The notes under the pieces: model-generated
The model's database searches: none
What the model saw: only the letters and a program-made list of their open reading frames with translations
Told to the model about the DNA's origin: nothing
Shown: one piece after another, positions 1 through 6,389 of the stretch
Layout: each line of letters opens with the position of its first letter
Numbering within the stretch: the stretch's first letter is position 1
NCBI GenBank assembly: GCA_040389165.1
Contig: JAZKAK010000037.1
Location: forward strand, 1-17,166
Source: CAIOTO01 sp040389165
Lineage (GTDB): Bacteria > Pseudomonadota > Alphaproteobacteria > Paracaedibacterales > CAIOTO01
DNA: 17,166 nt
Direction of reading: 5' to 3'
Program-made: the position numbers and the translations under genes

Positions 1-2
1 TC

Positions 3-2789
3 CATAAACATCAAACAGTTGCTGTTACTGAACGAACTAAATGGACGTATACACTTTATGCAGGAGAAGCGTCATTAGAGGAATCTTTTGCAACAATTAT
101 GCAAACGTTCAAATCACGTGCAAAACCGTATGCGGGATCGAAAGAGGTTTTTAGCCTGTTTAGCTGTACCGTCGATCATTTTGGGCGTCTGTTATCTGAT
201 TCGATAGTGATGTCATCTTATGCGTGGGCTTTGGGTATCATCGAAGCCTGCGCGGCCGATGCTTATGTGCAGCTGGATGATTTTCATGCTGCAGACGAGG
301 CCGTTGCGCGTGCGCTTAAAGATTTTCTGCCCACACTCTTTCCGTCCAGCAGTCTTGTTGCTGCCGACACAAACGCAGAACGACGCTTGACGCCAGACAT
401 TGTGCAGGCGGTAACTACGGCTCAGTTAGTGAGTCTTTATGATTTTATGTGTGATAAAATGGGCTTGCCAGGTCTAAAAGAAGATCGCACACTCACCATT
501 CGGGCGCAACTTTCATCAGAAGAGTCAACATATCCCGAATCGTCCGGTATTTTGAATAGTTTCTTTTTGGATGACCTTACGCGTTTACAAGAAGAAGCCG
601 CAGCGCATAATTTGTCAGAAGCAGCAAAACAATATCTATCCGAAGAAATTGATTATGACCAACGTGTTGATGTTAGGCAAACGGCTTCGGCGTTTATGGA
701 TGCCTTTGAGCCGTTGAATTATCCGCGTGGCTGTTGGCCAAACAAGGGTGGGCATCCACTGGTATTTAGTCAGCAATTTGCTGTGAATTCCTTTTTTAAA
801 GAACGTATGCATACCGATGGTTTGTTTTCGGTGAATGGCCCGCCAGGTACAGGTAAAACGACGCTGCTTCGTGATGTGATCGCTAATATTATCGTTGAAC
901 GTGCGTGCTGTCTGGCGGAATTCAAGATACCAGGCGATGCGTTTAGTCGGACAATTGTTAAAAAGGCGGATGGCAAAGAATCGCTTGTTTATCAATTGGA
1001 AAAATCGCTCCACGGATTTGAAATTGTAGTCGCGTCAAGCAATAACGCAGCTGTTGAAAATATTACGCTCGAGATACCAGGGATTGATGCCGTTGACCCC
1101 TCTATTTTAGGCGAGTCCGATTACTTTAGATCTTGGGCAGAGCGTTTGCTTAACGATAAAGCATGGGGGCTGATCGCTGGACGTCTTGGCAATAAATATA
1201 ATCGTGACGCGTTCATTAAAGATTTCTGGCTTGATGTTGTGGTTCAAGATGATTCCTATGTTAATTTGCCGAAAATGATTGCTGAAAAACAAGATGATGG
1301 AAAAGGATTTGAAGGATTCCTAAGGGCGCATGCACTGACATCTCTAACGGCAGCAGCAGATGATGAGACCGTTACACAGACGGAAAATCAATTAAAGGGG
1401 TGGGATGATGCGGTCACCGTCTTCAAAAATGCGCTTGCCCAAGAGGATGAGCTGCGTCAAATACGTCAGAAAGTGTGCACAATTTATAAAAACGCGATTC
1501 CCTTAAAAAAAGAATTAGCAGCAATCACACGTGCAATGACGAGCGTAACAGACACGCAAGCAGCAACGGATCTGAAAAATAAGCTTGCGGAAATTCGTCA
1601 GGCTATTCAGCGCTGTGAACACGAAATTCCAGCTGATTTTGATAAAAATTTGATTCCTGATTTTCTAAAGACAAGCAGCCCTCACCCAGAAATGCAAGAA
1701 TTATCGGCTCCATGGATGGATAATGAATGGTATCAGGCGCGCGTGAATGTATTTTTAGCGGCGCTCAGTTTACATCGTACGTTTGTGTTGGCAAATGCCC
1801 GTATTTTTCGTTCGAATCTTAAGCAATTTATGTTCATGCTTGCTGGTGATGGATCCTTAGGCGACGAGGCAGAGCATTTGTGGGGCACGTTGTTTCTATT
1901 GATTCCTGTTATATCAACAACGTTTGCATCATTTGCGCGATTGTTTGCGGATATGGATAAGGCGAGTCTTGGTTGGGTTCTTATTGACGAGGCGGGGCAA
2001 GCATTGCCGCAAGCTGCGGTTGGCAGTCTTTGGCGTGCAAAGCGGGCGCTTTTGGTGGGTGATCCAATGCAGCTCGAGCCCGTAATTATGCTGGACGAGA
2101 AAATTCAAACAACGATGGCCCATTTTGCCAATATTGCAAAGAAATGGATTCCTGGGTTTAATTCAGCGCAAGAGCTTGCTGATCGGGTAGGGCGTCTTGG
2201 AACGGATGTCGATGATACATGGGTTGGTGTGCCGCTTAGGGTGCATCGTCGATGCGATACGTTGATGTTTCAGATATCCAATGCGATGGCGTATGACAAT
2301 ATGATGGTGTTTGGCACGCCTAAACGTACCGAGCTGACATTGCCCGCATCACAATGGTTTCACGTGGATAGCAGTTATTCAAAAGGCAATTGGATCGAAG
2401 AGGAAGGGAATATTCTAGAGACCTTGCTGAGTAGTCTTTTGAAAGAAAAAGTAGATATGAAAGATGTCTTTTTGATTTCGCCTTTTACCGACGTTATTTA
2501 CAATACGCGTAATCTTAAGAAGCGCTATGGCATTAAATCAGGCACGATTCATTCGGTGCAGGGGAAAGAAAACCAAATTGTGATCTTGGTGCTTGGCGGC
2601 AGGCCGCAGGTGCTTGGTGCGCGTCTGTGGGCAACGCGTCGGCCGAATTTACTCAATGTAGCGGTAACGCGTGCGAAACAACGTTTATACGTGATTGGGA
2701 ATAAACGTCTGTGGTCGCAATTGCCGAATGCGCGCGTGATTGCGCGGATGCTAAGCGATGCCAATCATGCTGAAGAAATGCCGAGGTGA
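3..2789 (+). CDS. DNA2/NAM7-type superfamily 1 helicase, 5' end outside the window
   Basis: This is a large UvrD/Upf1-like SF1 helicase (COG1112, AAA_11/AAA_12 type), an ATP-driven nucleic acid translocase. The first ATG is at 99, but the same frame is open for 32 further codons to the window edge and 99 lacks a well-spaced ribosome binding site, so the gene probably starts upstream. Counting from that ATG, Walker A (GPPGTGKTT) begins at residue 247, Walker B (DEAGQA) at 630, and motif III (VGDPMQLEP) soon after. Motif V (HSVQGKE) and motif VI (LNVAVTRAKQR, from 852) lie near the C-terminus. A largely helical, charged stretch of about 200 residues separates motif Ia from motif II, as is common in the family. 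The roughly 245-residue N-terminal region has no domain I recognise. Such proteins occur in DNA repair, RNA metabolism and phage-defence loci; nothing here decides which. No gene partner is visible downstream, only tRNA-Trp. Confidence 0.88.
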   Translation, partial: HKHQTVAVTERTKWTYTLYAGEASLEESFATIMQTFKSRAKPYAGSKEVFSLFSCTVDHFGRLLSDSIVMSSYAWALGIIEACAADAYVQLDDFHAADEAVARALKDFLPTLFPSSSLVAADTNAERRLTPDIVQAVTTAQLVSLYDFMCDKMGLPGLKEDRTLTIRAQLSSEESTYPESSGILNSFFLDDLTRLQEEAAAHNLSEAAKQYLSEEIDYDQRVDVRQTASAFMDAFEPLNYPRGCWPNKGGHPLVFSQQFAVNSFFKERMHTDGLFSVNGPPGTGKTTLLRDVIANIIVERACCLAEFKIPGDAFSRTIVKKADGKESLVYQLEKSLHGFEIVVASSNNAAVENITLEIPGIDAVDPSILGESDYFRSWAERLLNDKAWGLIAGRLGNKYNRDAFIKDFWLDVVVQDDSYVNLPKMIAEKQDDGKGFEGFLRAHALTSLTAAADDETVTQTENQLKGWDDAVTVFKNALAQEDELRQIRQKVCTIYKNAIPLKKELAAITRAMTSVTDTQAATDLKNKLAEIRQAIQRCEHEIPADFDKNLIPDFLKTSSPHPEMQELSAPWMDNEWYQARVNVFLAALSLHRTFVLANARIFRSNLKQFMFMLAGDGSLGDEAEHLWGTLFLLIPVISTTFASFARLFADMDKASLGWVLIDEAGQALPQAAVGSLWRAKRALLVGDPMQLEPVIMLDEKIQTTMAHFANIAKKWIPGFNSAQELADRVGRLGTDVDDTWVGVPLRVHRRCDTLMFQISNAMAYDNMMVFGTPKRTELTLPASQWFHVDSSYSKGNWIEEEGNILETLLSSLLKEKVDMKDVFLISPFTDVIYNTRNLKKRYGIKSGTIHSVQGKENQIVILVLGGRPQVLGARLWATRRPNLLNVAVTRAKQRLYVIGNKRLWSQLPNARVIARMLSDANHAEEMPR

Positions 2790-2898
2790 GTTTTGGTTGT
2801 TCTGAATCTCTAATTCAAATCATATGAATCTGCGCAGCGCAAAATTAACACTGGACAAAGGGTACCATAGTGCGGTAAAAAGGATGGCAGTATTTTAT

Positions 2899-2904
2899 TA
2901 TACT
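2899..2904 (+). promoter_or_regulatory. Candidate -10 element (TATACT) for tRNA-Trp
   Basis: TATACT lies seven bases before the first base of tRNA-Trp, a sensible position for a sigma-70 -10 box. No convincing -35 hexamer is seen 16 to 18 bases upstream; the nearest resemblance, TGGACA at 2852-2857, is too far away. The box is also the right arm of a small inverted repeat (2888-2905). Weak call. Confidence 0.3.
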
Positions 2905-2910
2905 GTTGCT

Positions 2911-2987
2911 AGGAGTGTAGCTCAATTGGCTAGAGCGTCGGTCTCCAAAACCGAAGGCTGTGGGTTCGAGACCCTCCACTCCTGCCA
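2911..2987 (+). tRNA. trnW: tRNA-Trp (anticodon CCA)
   Basis: The cloverleaf can be folded by eye. The acceptor stem AGGAGTG pairs with CACTCCT, followed by discriminator G and an encoded CCA. The D-arm is GCTC/GAGC with GG in a nine-base loop. The anticodon stem TCGGT/ACCGA closes loop CTCCAAA, giving anticodon CCA for tryptophan. The T-arm is GTGGG, TTCGAGA, CCCTC. Two features are unusual: a U-U mismatch at the second T-stem pair, and A instead of a pyrimidine at the last T-loop position. It lies 28 bases before secE. The tRNA-Trp/secE/nusG order is typical of alphaproteobacteria, so the tRNA is probably cut from a transcript that continues into secE. Confidence 0.95.
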
Positions 2988-3015
2988 CTCTGAACAACAA
3001 TGAATGAGGTGGTTT

Positions 3016-3225
3016 ATGAAGACTAAAACAAAGCAGTCGTTAGTTAAACGCATTTCTGTTTTTATCCACGAGGTAAAGCAGGAAATTAAGAGGGTGACAT
3101 GGCCGTCGCGCCGTGAAACAACGCTAACAACCGTTGTCGTATTTATATTTTCCATGCTCGCAGCAATTTATTTTGTGTTTGTGGATAAAATTATTGTAAC
3201 TTTATTAAAATTTATTACGGGCTAA
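3016..3225 (+). CDS. secE: Preprotein translocase subunit SecE
   Basis: SecE is the small essential subunit of the SecYEG channel in the inner membrane, where it clamps and stabilises SecY. The 69-residue product has the single-TM form: a basic amphipathic N-terminal helix, the SecE signature around EVKQEIKRVTWPSR, then one hydrophobic segment (roughly residues 37-60) and a short tail. I chose the ATG at 3016 over the in-frame ATG at 3004 because GAGGT at 3006-3010 is properly spaced for 3016 and overlaps the earlier start, which would only add MRWF. It sits between tRNA-Trp and nusG, as in most proteobacteria. Confidence 0.93.
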   Translation: MKTKTKQSLVKRISVFIHEVKQEIKRVTWPSRRETTLTTVVVFIFSMLAAIYFVFVDKIIVTLLKFITG

Positions 3226-3234
3226 ATCACATTC

Positions 3235-3789
3235 ATGGCAGATACAGCAACAGTAACGAAAATAAAACGATGGTACGTTGTAAACGTATATTCAGGCTTT
3301 GAAAAAAAAGTCGTGCTTGCCATTACAGAAATGGCTGAGCGAAAAGGTTTATCTGATTATTTTGAAGAATTTTTAGTGCCTAGCGAAGAAGTTGTAGAAG
3401 TGCGTCGTGGTGCAAAAGTCAACACCGAGCGTCAGTACTTTCCAGGTTACATTCTTGTTAAAATGGAATTATCGGATGACGCATGGCAGCTTGTGCTTAA
3501 TGTGCCACGTGTTGCCAGTTTCTTGGGTGCGAACGGTAAGCCAAGTCCGATTACGGAACGCGAAGTCGCACGCATTATGAAGCAAGTGCAAGAATCTATT
3601 GAAAAACCACGTCACACTACAACATTCGAAGTGGGTGAGCAAGTTCGTGTATGTGATGGGCCATTCTCATCCTTTACCGGCATTGTGGAAGATACAGACG
3701 ACGAAAAAGGTCGACTTAAAGTATCTGTTACTATTTTTGGACGTGCGACTCCGGTCGAGCTCGAGTTTAATCAAGTCGAAAAAGTGTAA
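3235..3789 (+). CDS. nusG: Transcription termination/antitermination factor NusG
   Basis: NusG binds the RNA polymerase clamp, suppresses pausing, and through its C-terminal domain contacts Rho or ribosomal protein S10 to couple transcription with termination or translation. The 184-residue product is of normal length. It has an N-terminal NGN domain (RWYVVNVYSGFEKKV at about 12-26; QYFPGYILVKM at about 66-76) and a C-terminal KOW domain (VGEQVRVCDGPFSSFTGIV, about 132-150, to the end). The start is nine bases after the secE stop. No clear Shine-Dalgarno sequence precedes the ATG and no other ATG would give a full NGN domain, so translation may be coupled to secE. Confidence 0.97.
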   Translation: MADTATVTKIKRWYVVNVYSGFEKKVVLAITEMAERKGLSDYFEEFLVPSEEVVEVRRGAKVNTERQYFPGYILVKMELSDDAWQLVLNVPRVASFLGANGKPSPITEREVARIMKQVQESIEKPRHTTTFEVGEQVRVCDGPFSSFTGIVEDTDDEKGRLKVSVTIFGRATPVELEFNQVEKV

Positions 3790-3794
3790 CAGGC

Positions 3795-3808
3795 GGGCAA
3801 TGGTGCCC
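3795..3808 (+). other. Small hairpin in the nusG-rplK gap
   Basis: GGGCA pairs perfectly with TGCCC across a four-base loop, a few bases after the nusG stop. No U-run follows, so it is not an intrinsic terminator; it may form part of the rplK leader fold or protect an RNA end. Confidence 0.4.
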
Positions 3809-3812
3809 AAAA

Positions 3813-3841
3813 CGTGGAAGATGTAGCCGCATTGTACCACG
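3813..3841 (+). promoter_or_regulatory. Candidate L1-binding element (rplK-rplA leader)
   Basis: CGTGG at 3813-3817 and CCACG at 3837-3841 are complementary and enclose an asymmetric loop. The flanks GTGGAAG and GTACCAC resemble the L1-binding site of 23S rRNA, which as I recall reads GUGGGAG and AUACCAC in E. coli. In proteobacteria L1 represses the L11-L1 operon by binding such a mimic upstream of rplK. The position 38 bases before the rplK start, outside any gene, fits this role. The match rests on memory and short motifs, so it is an inference. Confidence 0.5.
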
Positions 3842-3878
3842 GACTCAGAAACGCTAACATTTACTACTGAGGATTAAC

Positions 3879-4307
3879 ATGGCAAAGAAAATTACGGGTT
3901 ATATTAAGCTGCAAGTTTCAGCTGGTAAAGCCAACCCATCCCCACCAATTGGTCCAGCTTTGGGTCAACGCGGGTTGAATATTATGGAATTTTGTAAAGC
4001 ATTTAATGCGCAAACACAAGCAATGGAACCAGGCACGCCTATTCCTGTTGTGATTACTGTTTTTGCAGATCGCACATTTTCGTTTATTACAAAAACACCA
4101 CCAAACACATACTTCTTAAAGAAGGCTGCTGGTATTGCTAAGGGAACGCAAACTCCTGGCCGTGAAACTGTTGGTACAGTAACAATGACGCAAATTCGCG
4201 AAATTGCAGCAATTAAAATGCCTGACTTGAATGCGCTTGATATAGATGCGGCTTGCCAAATGCTTATCGGTTCTGCGCGTTCAATGGGCTTGGAAGTGGC
4301 GGAGTAG
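3879..4307 (+). CDS. rplK: Ribosomal protein L11
   Basis: L11 forms the base of the ribosomal stalk on 23S rRNA, takes part in the GTPase-associated centre, and is needed for RelA activation. The product is 142 residues, the usual length. The N-terminal domain carries the proline-rich switch region (KANPSPPIGPALGQRGLNIM, about 19-38). The C-terminal RNA-binding domain includes the motif around TVTMTQIREIAAIKMPDLNA. The start is supported by TGAGGA at 3868-3873. Its stop is three bases before rplA, so the two are translated from one mRNA, probably under L1 feedback through the leader. Confidence 0.98.
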   Translation: MAKKITGYIKLQVSAGKANPSPPIGPALGQRGLNIMEFCKAFNAQTQAMEPGTPIPVVITVFADRTFSFITKTPPNTYFLKKAAGIAKGTQTPGRETVGTVTMTQIREIAAIKMPDLNALDIDAACQMLIGSARSMGLEVAE

Positions 4308-4310
4308 ATT

Positions 4311-4994
4311 ATGGCGATTGGTAAAAGACTAAAGCAAGCGCATGCTGCTGTTGATAAAAATAAAGTGTACACAGCTGAAGAAGCTGTCGCATTGATTAAG
4401 TCACTCGCGAAAGCTAAGTTTGACGAAACAATGGAAGTTTCAATGAATCTTGGCGTGGATCCAAAGAAAGCTGATCAAAACCTACGTGGTGTTGTTCAAC
4501 TTCCTCATGGAACAGGTAAAACCTATCGCGTGGCTGTGTTTGCGCGCGGCGCAAAAGCTGAAGAAGCAAAAGCTGCAGGTGCAGATATTGTTGGCGCAGA
4601 AGATTTGATGGAAATGATTCAAGCTGGTAACATGCCGTTTGATCGTTGTATCGCAACACCTGATATGATGGGTATTGTTGGACGCGTTGGTAAAATTCTA
4701 GGGCCACGTAGCCTTATGCCTAATCCAAAGTTGGGTACTGTGACAATGGATGTTGCAGAAGCAATTAAAGCTGTAAAAGGTGGACAAGTTGAATTCCGTG
4801 CTGAAAAAGCTGGTATTGTTCATTGTGGCTTTGGTAAGGCAAGTTTTGCTGCAGATGCATTGCTTGAAAACCTTAAAGTTTTTGTGGACGCCATTCAAAA
4901 AGCACGTCCAGCCGGTGTTAAGGGTACGTATATTCGTAAACTCAGCATGAGCTCGTCACAAGGTACAGGCGTAACGTTTACACTGAGTGTATAG
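4311..4994 (+). CDS. rplA: Ribosomal protein L1
   Basis: L1 forms the mobile L1 stalk near the ribosomal E site and guides deacylated tRNA out. In many bacteria it also represses its own operon by binding the rplK leader. The 227-residue product is near the usual length of about 230. The L1 signature is visible around residues 120-145 (TPDMMGIVGRVGKILGPRSL, then MPNPKLGTV). The two-domain layout is standard, with the N- and C-terminal halves of domain I flanking the inserted domain II. GGAG at 4301-4304, inside the end of rplK, provides the ribosome binding site with six bases of spacing. A 287-base structured gap follows before rplJ. Confidence 0.98.
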   Translation: MAIGKRLKQAHAAVDKNKVYTAEEAVALIKSLAKAKFDETMEVSMNLGVDPKKADQNLRGVVQLPHGTGKTYRVAVFARGAKAEEAKAAGADIVGAEDLMEMIQAGNMPFDRCIATPDMMGIVGRVGKILGPRSLMPNPKLGTVTMDVAEAIKAVKGGQVEFRAEKAGIVHCGFGKASFAADALLENLKVFVDAIQKARPAGVKGTYIRKLSMSSSQGTGVTFTLSV

Positions 4995-5009
4995 TTACCT
5001 TAAGAAATT

Positions 5010-5033
5010 CAACGAAGTGTAAAAGCTTCGTTG
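5010..5033 (+). other. Hairpin just after rplA
   Basis: CAACGAAG pairs perfectly with CTTCGTTG over an eight-base loop, 15 bases past the rplA stop. It is followed by GTCCCG rather than a run of T, so it is not a classical terminator. It could protect the 3' end of an rplKA mRNA or be the first arm of the rplJ leader. Confidence 0.5.
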
Positions 5034-5035
5034 GT

Positions 5036-5175
5036 CCCGTTCATAGATGTTTTGTAACTCTGTTACAGATGGCTATGGGTGGTGTCAAAGACTGTAGGTT
5101 CCGAAAGGTTTAATCACCATATTCTATGATTTAATCATACGATATGTGCGGCCTGCAGGAGGCAGAAGGGACAGA
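5036..5175 (+). promoter_or_regulatory. L10-leader-like RNA upstream of rplJ-rplL
   Basis: The rplA-rplJ gap holds a conserved-looking leader. One arm pairs CATAG (5042-5046) with CTATG (5073-5077) around TGTAAC/GTTACA with a TCT loop. A 7-bp stem then pairs CTGTAGG (5092-5098) with CCTGCAG (5152-5158). Inside it lie a small CCGAAAGG hairpin and a long arm, CATAT/ATATG (5118-5122, 5142-5146) around TATGAT/ATCATA with a TTA loop. The AGACTGTAGGT core resembles what I recall of alphaproteobacterial L10 leaders. In that family the L10-(L7/L12)4 complex binds the leader and represses translation of rplJ-rplL. The fold is read directly; the ligand is inferred. Confidence 0.65.
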
Positions 5176-5244
5176 AAATAGATTTTCGCTTAATTAACGT
5201 TGAGTGCTGATCTTACCCTTCTGTAACATAAGTTGCTCAGCATT
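5163..5244 (+). promoter_or_regulatory. Interlocking or alternative pairings between L10 leader and rplJ
   Basis: CAGAAGGG (5163-5170) is perfectly complementary to CCCTTCTG (5216-5223). AGTGCTGA (5203-5210) pairs with TCAGCATT (5237-5244), with one G-U pair. The arms alternate in order, so together they would make a pseudoknot; otherwise they are competing structures. A local hairpin GAAAA/TTTTC (5174-5178, 5183-5187) fits inside the first. The element ends 24 bases before the rplJ ribosome binding site AAGGAG (5268-5273). Confidence 0.4.
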
Positions 5245-5281
5245 ATAGTGATGTTGGGTGTGTTCATAAGGAGTAAGAATC

Positions 5282-5788
5282 ATGAACCGTACAGAAAAGG
5301 AGCAGCTCGTCATCGATATACGTGATACGTTGCAACAAGCGTCGGTTGTGATCGTGACTCAACAAACTGGGTTAACGGTTGCTCAAGCGACACTATTGCG
5401 CCGTCAAATGCGTGATGCTGGTGCTGAATTTAAGGTTCTGAAAAATACTCTGGCTCGAATCGCTGTTAAAGATACAGCACTCGAAGGATTGACGCCGATG
5501 CTCGTGGGGCCAACAGCTCTCGCGTATTCGACTGATCCTGTTGCAGCCGCTAAGGTTGTTGCTAAATTCGCTAACTCCAATGATATGTTAAAAATCGTTG
5601 GTGGCTATCTGAACGGGCAAATGCTCACAGAAGCAGGCGTTAAATCATTAGCAACGCTACCATCTTTGGATGAATTACGTTCAAGACTTATTGCAGTTAT
5701 TTCTACACCTGCAACAAGGCTTGCCATATTGTCTAGAGAACCAGCTGCACGTGTTGCACGTGTTTTGGCCGCTAAGGGTCGCGAGTAA
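5282..5788 (+). CDS. rplJ: Ribosomal protein L10
   Basis: L10 anchors the L7/L12 stalk to the L11 region of 23S rRNA. The free L10-L12 complex also represses its own mRNA in proteobacteria. The 168-residue product is of normal length. The N-terminal globular domain is recognisable (MNRTEKEQLVIDIRDTL at the start; LRRQMRDAGAEFKVLKNTLARIA at about 39-61). The C-terminal helical tail, which binds L12 dimers, covers roughly the last 40 residues. AAGGAG at 5268-5273 lies eight bases before the ATG. It is followed after 34 bases by rplL, forming one operon behind the structured leader. Confidence 0.98.
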   Translation: MNRTEKEQLVIDIRDTLQQASVVIVTQQTGLTVAQATLLRRQMRDAGAEFKVLKNTLARIAVKDTALEGLTPMLVGPTALAYSTDPVAAAKVVAKFANSNDMLKIVGGYLNGQMLTEAGVKSLATLPSLDELRSRLIAVISTPATRLAILSREPAARVARVLAAKGRE

Positions 5789-5822
5789 TTTTCAAAAGTA
5801 ATCTAATTAGGAGAAGTAAAAA

Positions 5823-6194
5823 ATGGCTAAATTAGCAAAAATCGTTGATGAGTTGTCAACACTAACAGTAATAGAAGCAGCTGAACTTTCAAAGATGCTT
5901 GAAGAAAAATGGGGCGTAAGCGCTGCCGCTGCTGCTGCACCTGCTGCTGCCGCTGGTCCAGCTGCTGCTGCTGAAGAAGAGAAAACAGAATTTGATGTTA
6001 TTCTTCTTGATGCTGGCGCAAACAAAATCAACGTAATTAAAGAAGTTCGTGCACTTACAGGTTTAGGCCTTAAGGAAGCAAAAGATCTCGTTGATGCTGG
6101 TGGAAAAACTGTTAAGCAAGGCGTATCGAAAGATGAAGCTGCTAAAGTTAGAAAACAGCTTGAAGACGCTGGCGCAAAGGTTGACGTTAAATAA
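5823..6194 (+). CDS. rplL: Ribosomal protein L7/L12
   Basis: L7/L12 is the multicopy stalk protein that recruits and activates the translational GTPases. The 123-residue product has the standard three parts: an N-terminal dimerisation and L10-binding helix pair (1-35), an alanine-rich flexible hinge with a few prolines and glycines (about 38-57), and the C-terminal factor-binding domain (from about 60, with KINVIKEVRALTGLGLKEAK and the following helix). AGGAGA at 5809-5814 is eight bases before the start. The GCT/GCA-rich hinge also opens a low-complexity frame on the other strand, which is a shadow. Confidence 0.98.
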   Translation: MAKLAKIVDELSTLTVIEAAELSKMLEEKWGVSAAAAAAPAAAAGPAAAAEEEKTEFDVILLDAGANKINVIKEVRALTGLGLKEAKDLVDAGGKTVKQGVSKDEAAKVRKQLEDAGAKVDVK

Positions 6195-6211
6195 CAACCA
6201 AGTGCAAAATT

Positions 6212-6236
6212 TGGGCAGGCATGATATGCTTGCCCA
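6212..6236 (+). terminator. Strong hairpin after rplL, probable attenuator
   Basis: TGGGCAGGCAT pairs over all 11 positions (one G-U) with ATGCTTGCCCA across a three-base GAT loop, 17 bases after the rplL stop. The following bases (TACTTATATCC) are not a U-tract, so complete termination is unlikely. In E. coli the rplL-rpoB gap holds a partial terminator and an RNase III site, so attenuation or processing is the likely role. Confidence 0.55.
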
Positions 6237-6321
6237 TACTTATATCCTAAAATATATGGATAAATATTCTAAGGTTTTATTTAAATTGAGTTTCAAAAGC
6301 TAATTTTTTAAAAACTATTCG

Positions 6322-6360
6322 TAACGAAGAGGTGTTCCTTCTTTCGTTAAATTTTTATTT
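6322..6360 (+). terminator. Hairpin plus T-rich tract before rpoB
   Basis: TAACGAA (6322-6328) pairs with TTCGTTA (6343-6349). Inside, an AGG/CCT pairing closes a small loop with bulges. The 3' arm is followed by a T-rich stretch (6352-6360), giving the shape of a weak intrinsic terminator 30 bases upstream of rpoB. It may act with the hairpin at 6212-6236 to lower transcription into rpoBC; it cannot stop it fully unless a promoter lies in the remaining short gap, and I see none. Confidence 0.4.
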
Positions 6361-6389
6361 TAAAGATGATTTGTTTCGGGGGATATTGA

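Noticed and set aside
99..101. ATG at 99 as the true start of the helicase
   Set aside because: The frame is open for 32 codons further to the window edge and the ATG has no well-placed ribosome binding site, so the gene is more likely cut by the window. It cannot be excluded entirely.
2803..2817. Small inverted repeat (TGAAT/ATTCA) after the helicase gene as a terminator
   Set aside because: Only five AT-rich base pairs and no following T-run; too weak to call.
3004..3015. Earlier in-frame ATG for secE
   Set aside because: The Shine-Dalgarno sequence GAGGT overlaps this ATG and is correctly spaced for the ATG at 3016; the extra MRWF residues are not expected for SecE.
3965..4372. 135-codon minus-strand frame across rplK and the start of rplA
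   Set aside because: Antisense shadow of two ribosomal protein genes; no ribosome binding site or family resemblance.
5807..6031. Minus-strand alanine-rich frame over rplL
   Set aside because: It is a by-product of the repetitive GCT/GCA codons in the L7/L12 hinge.
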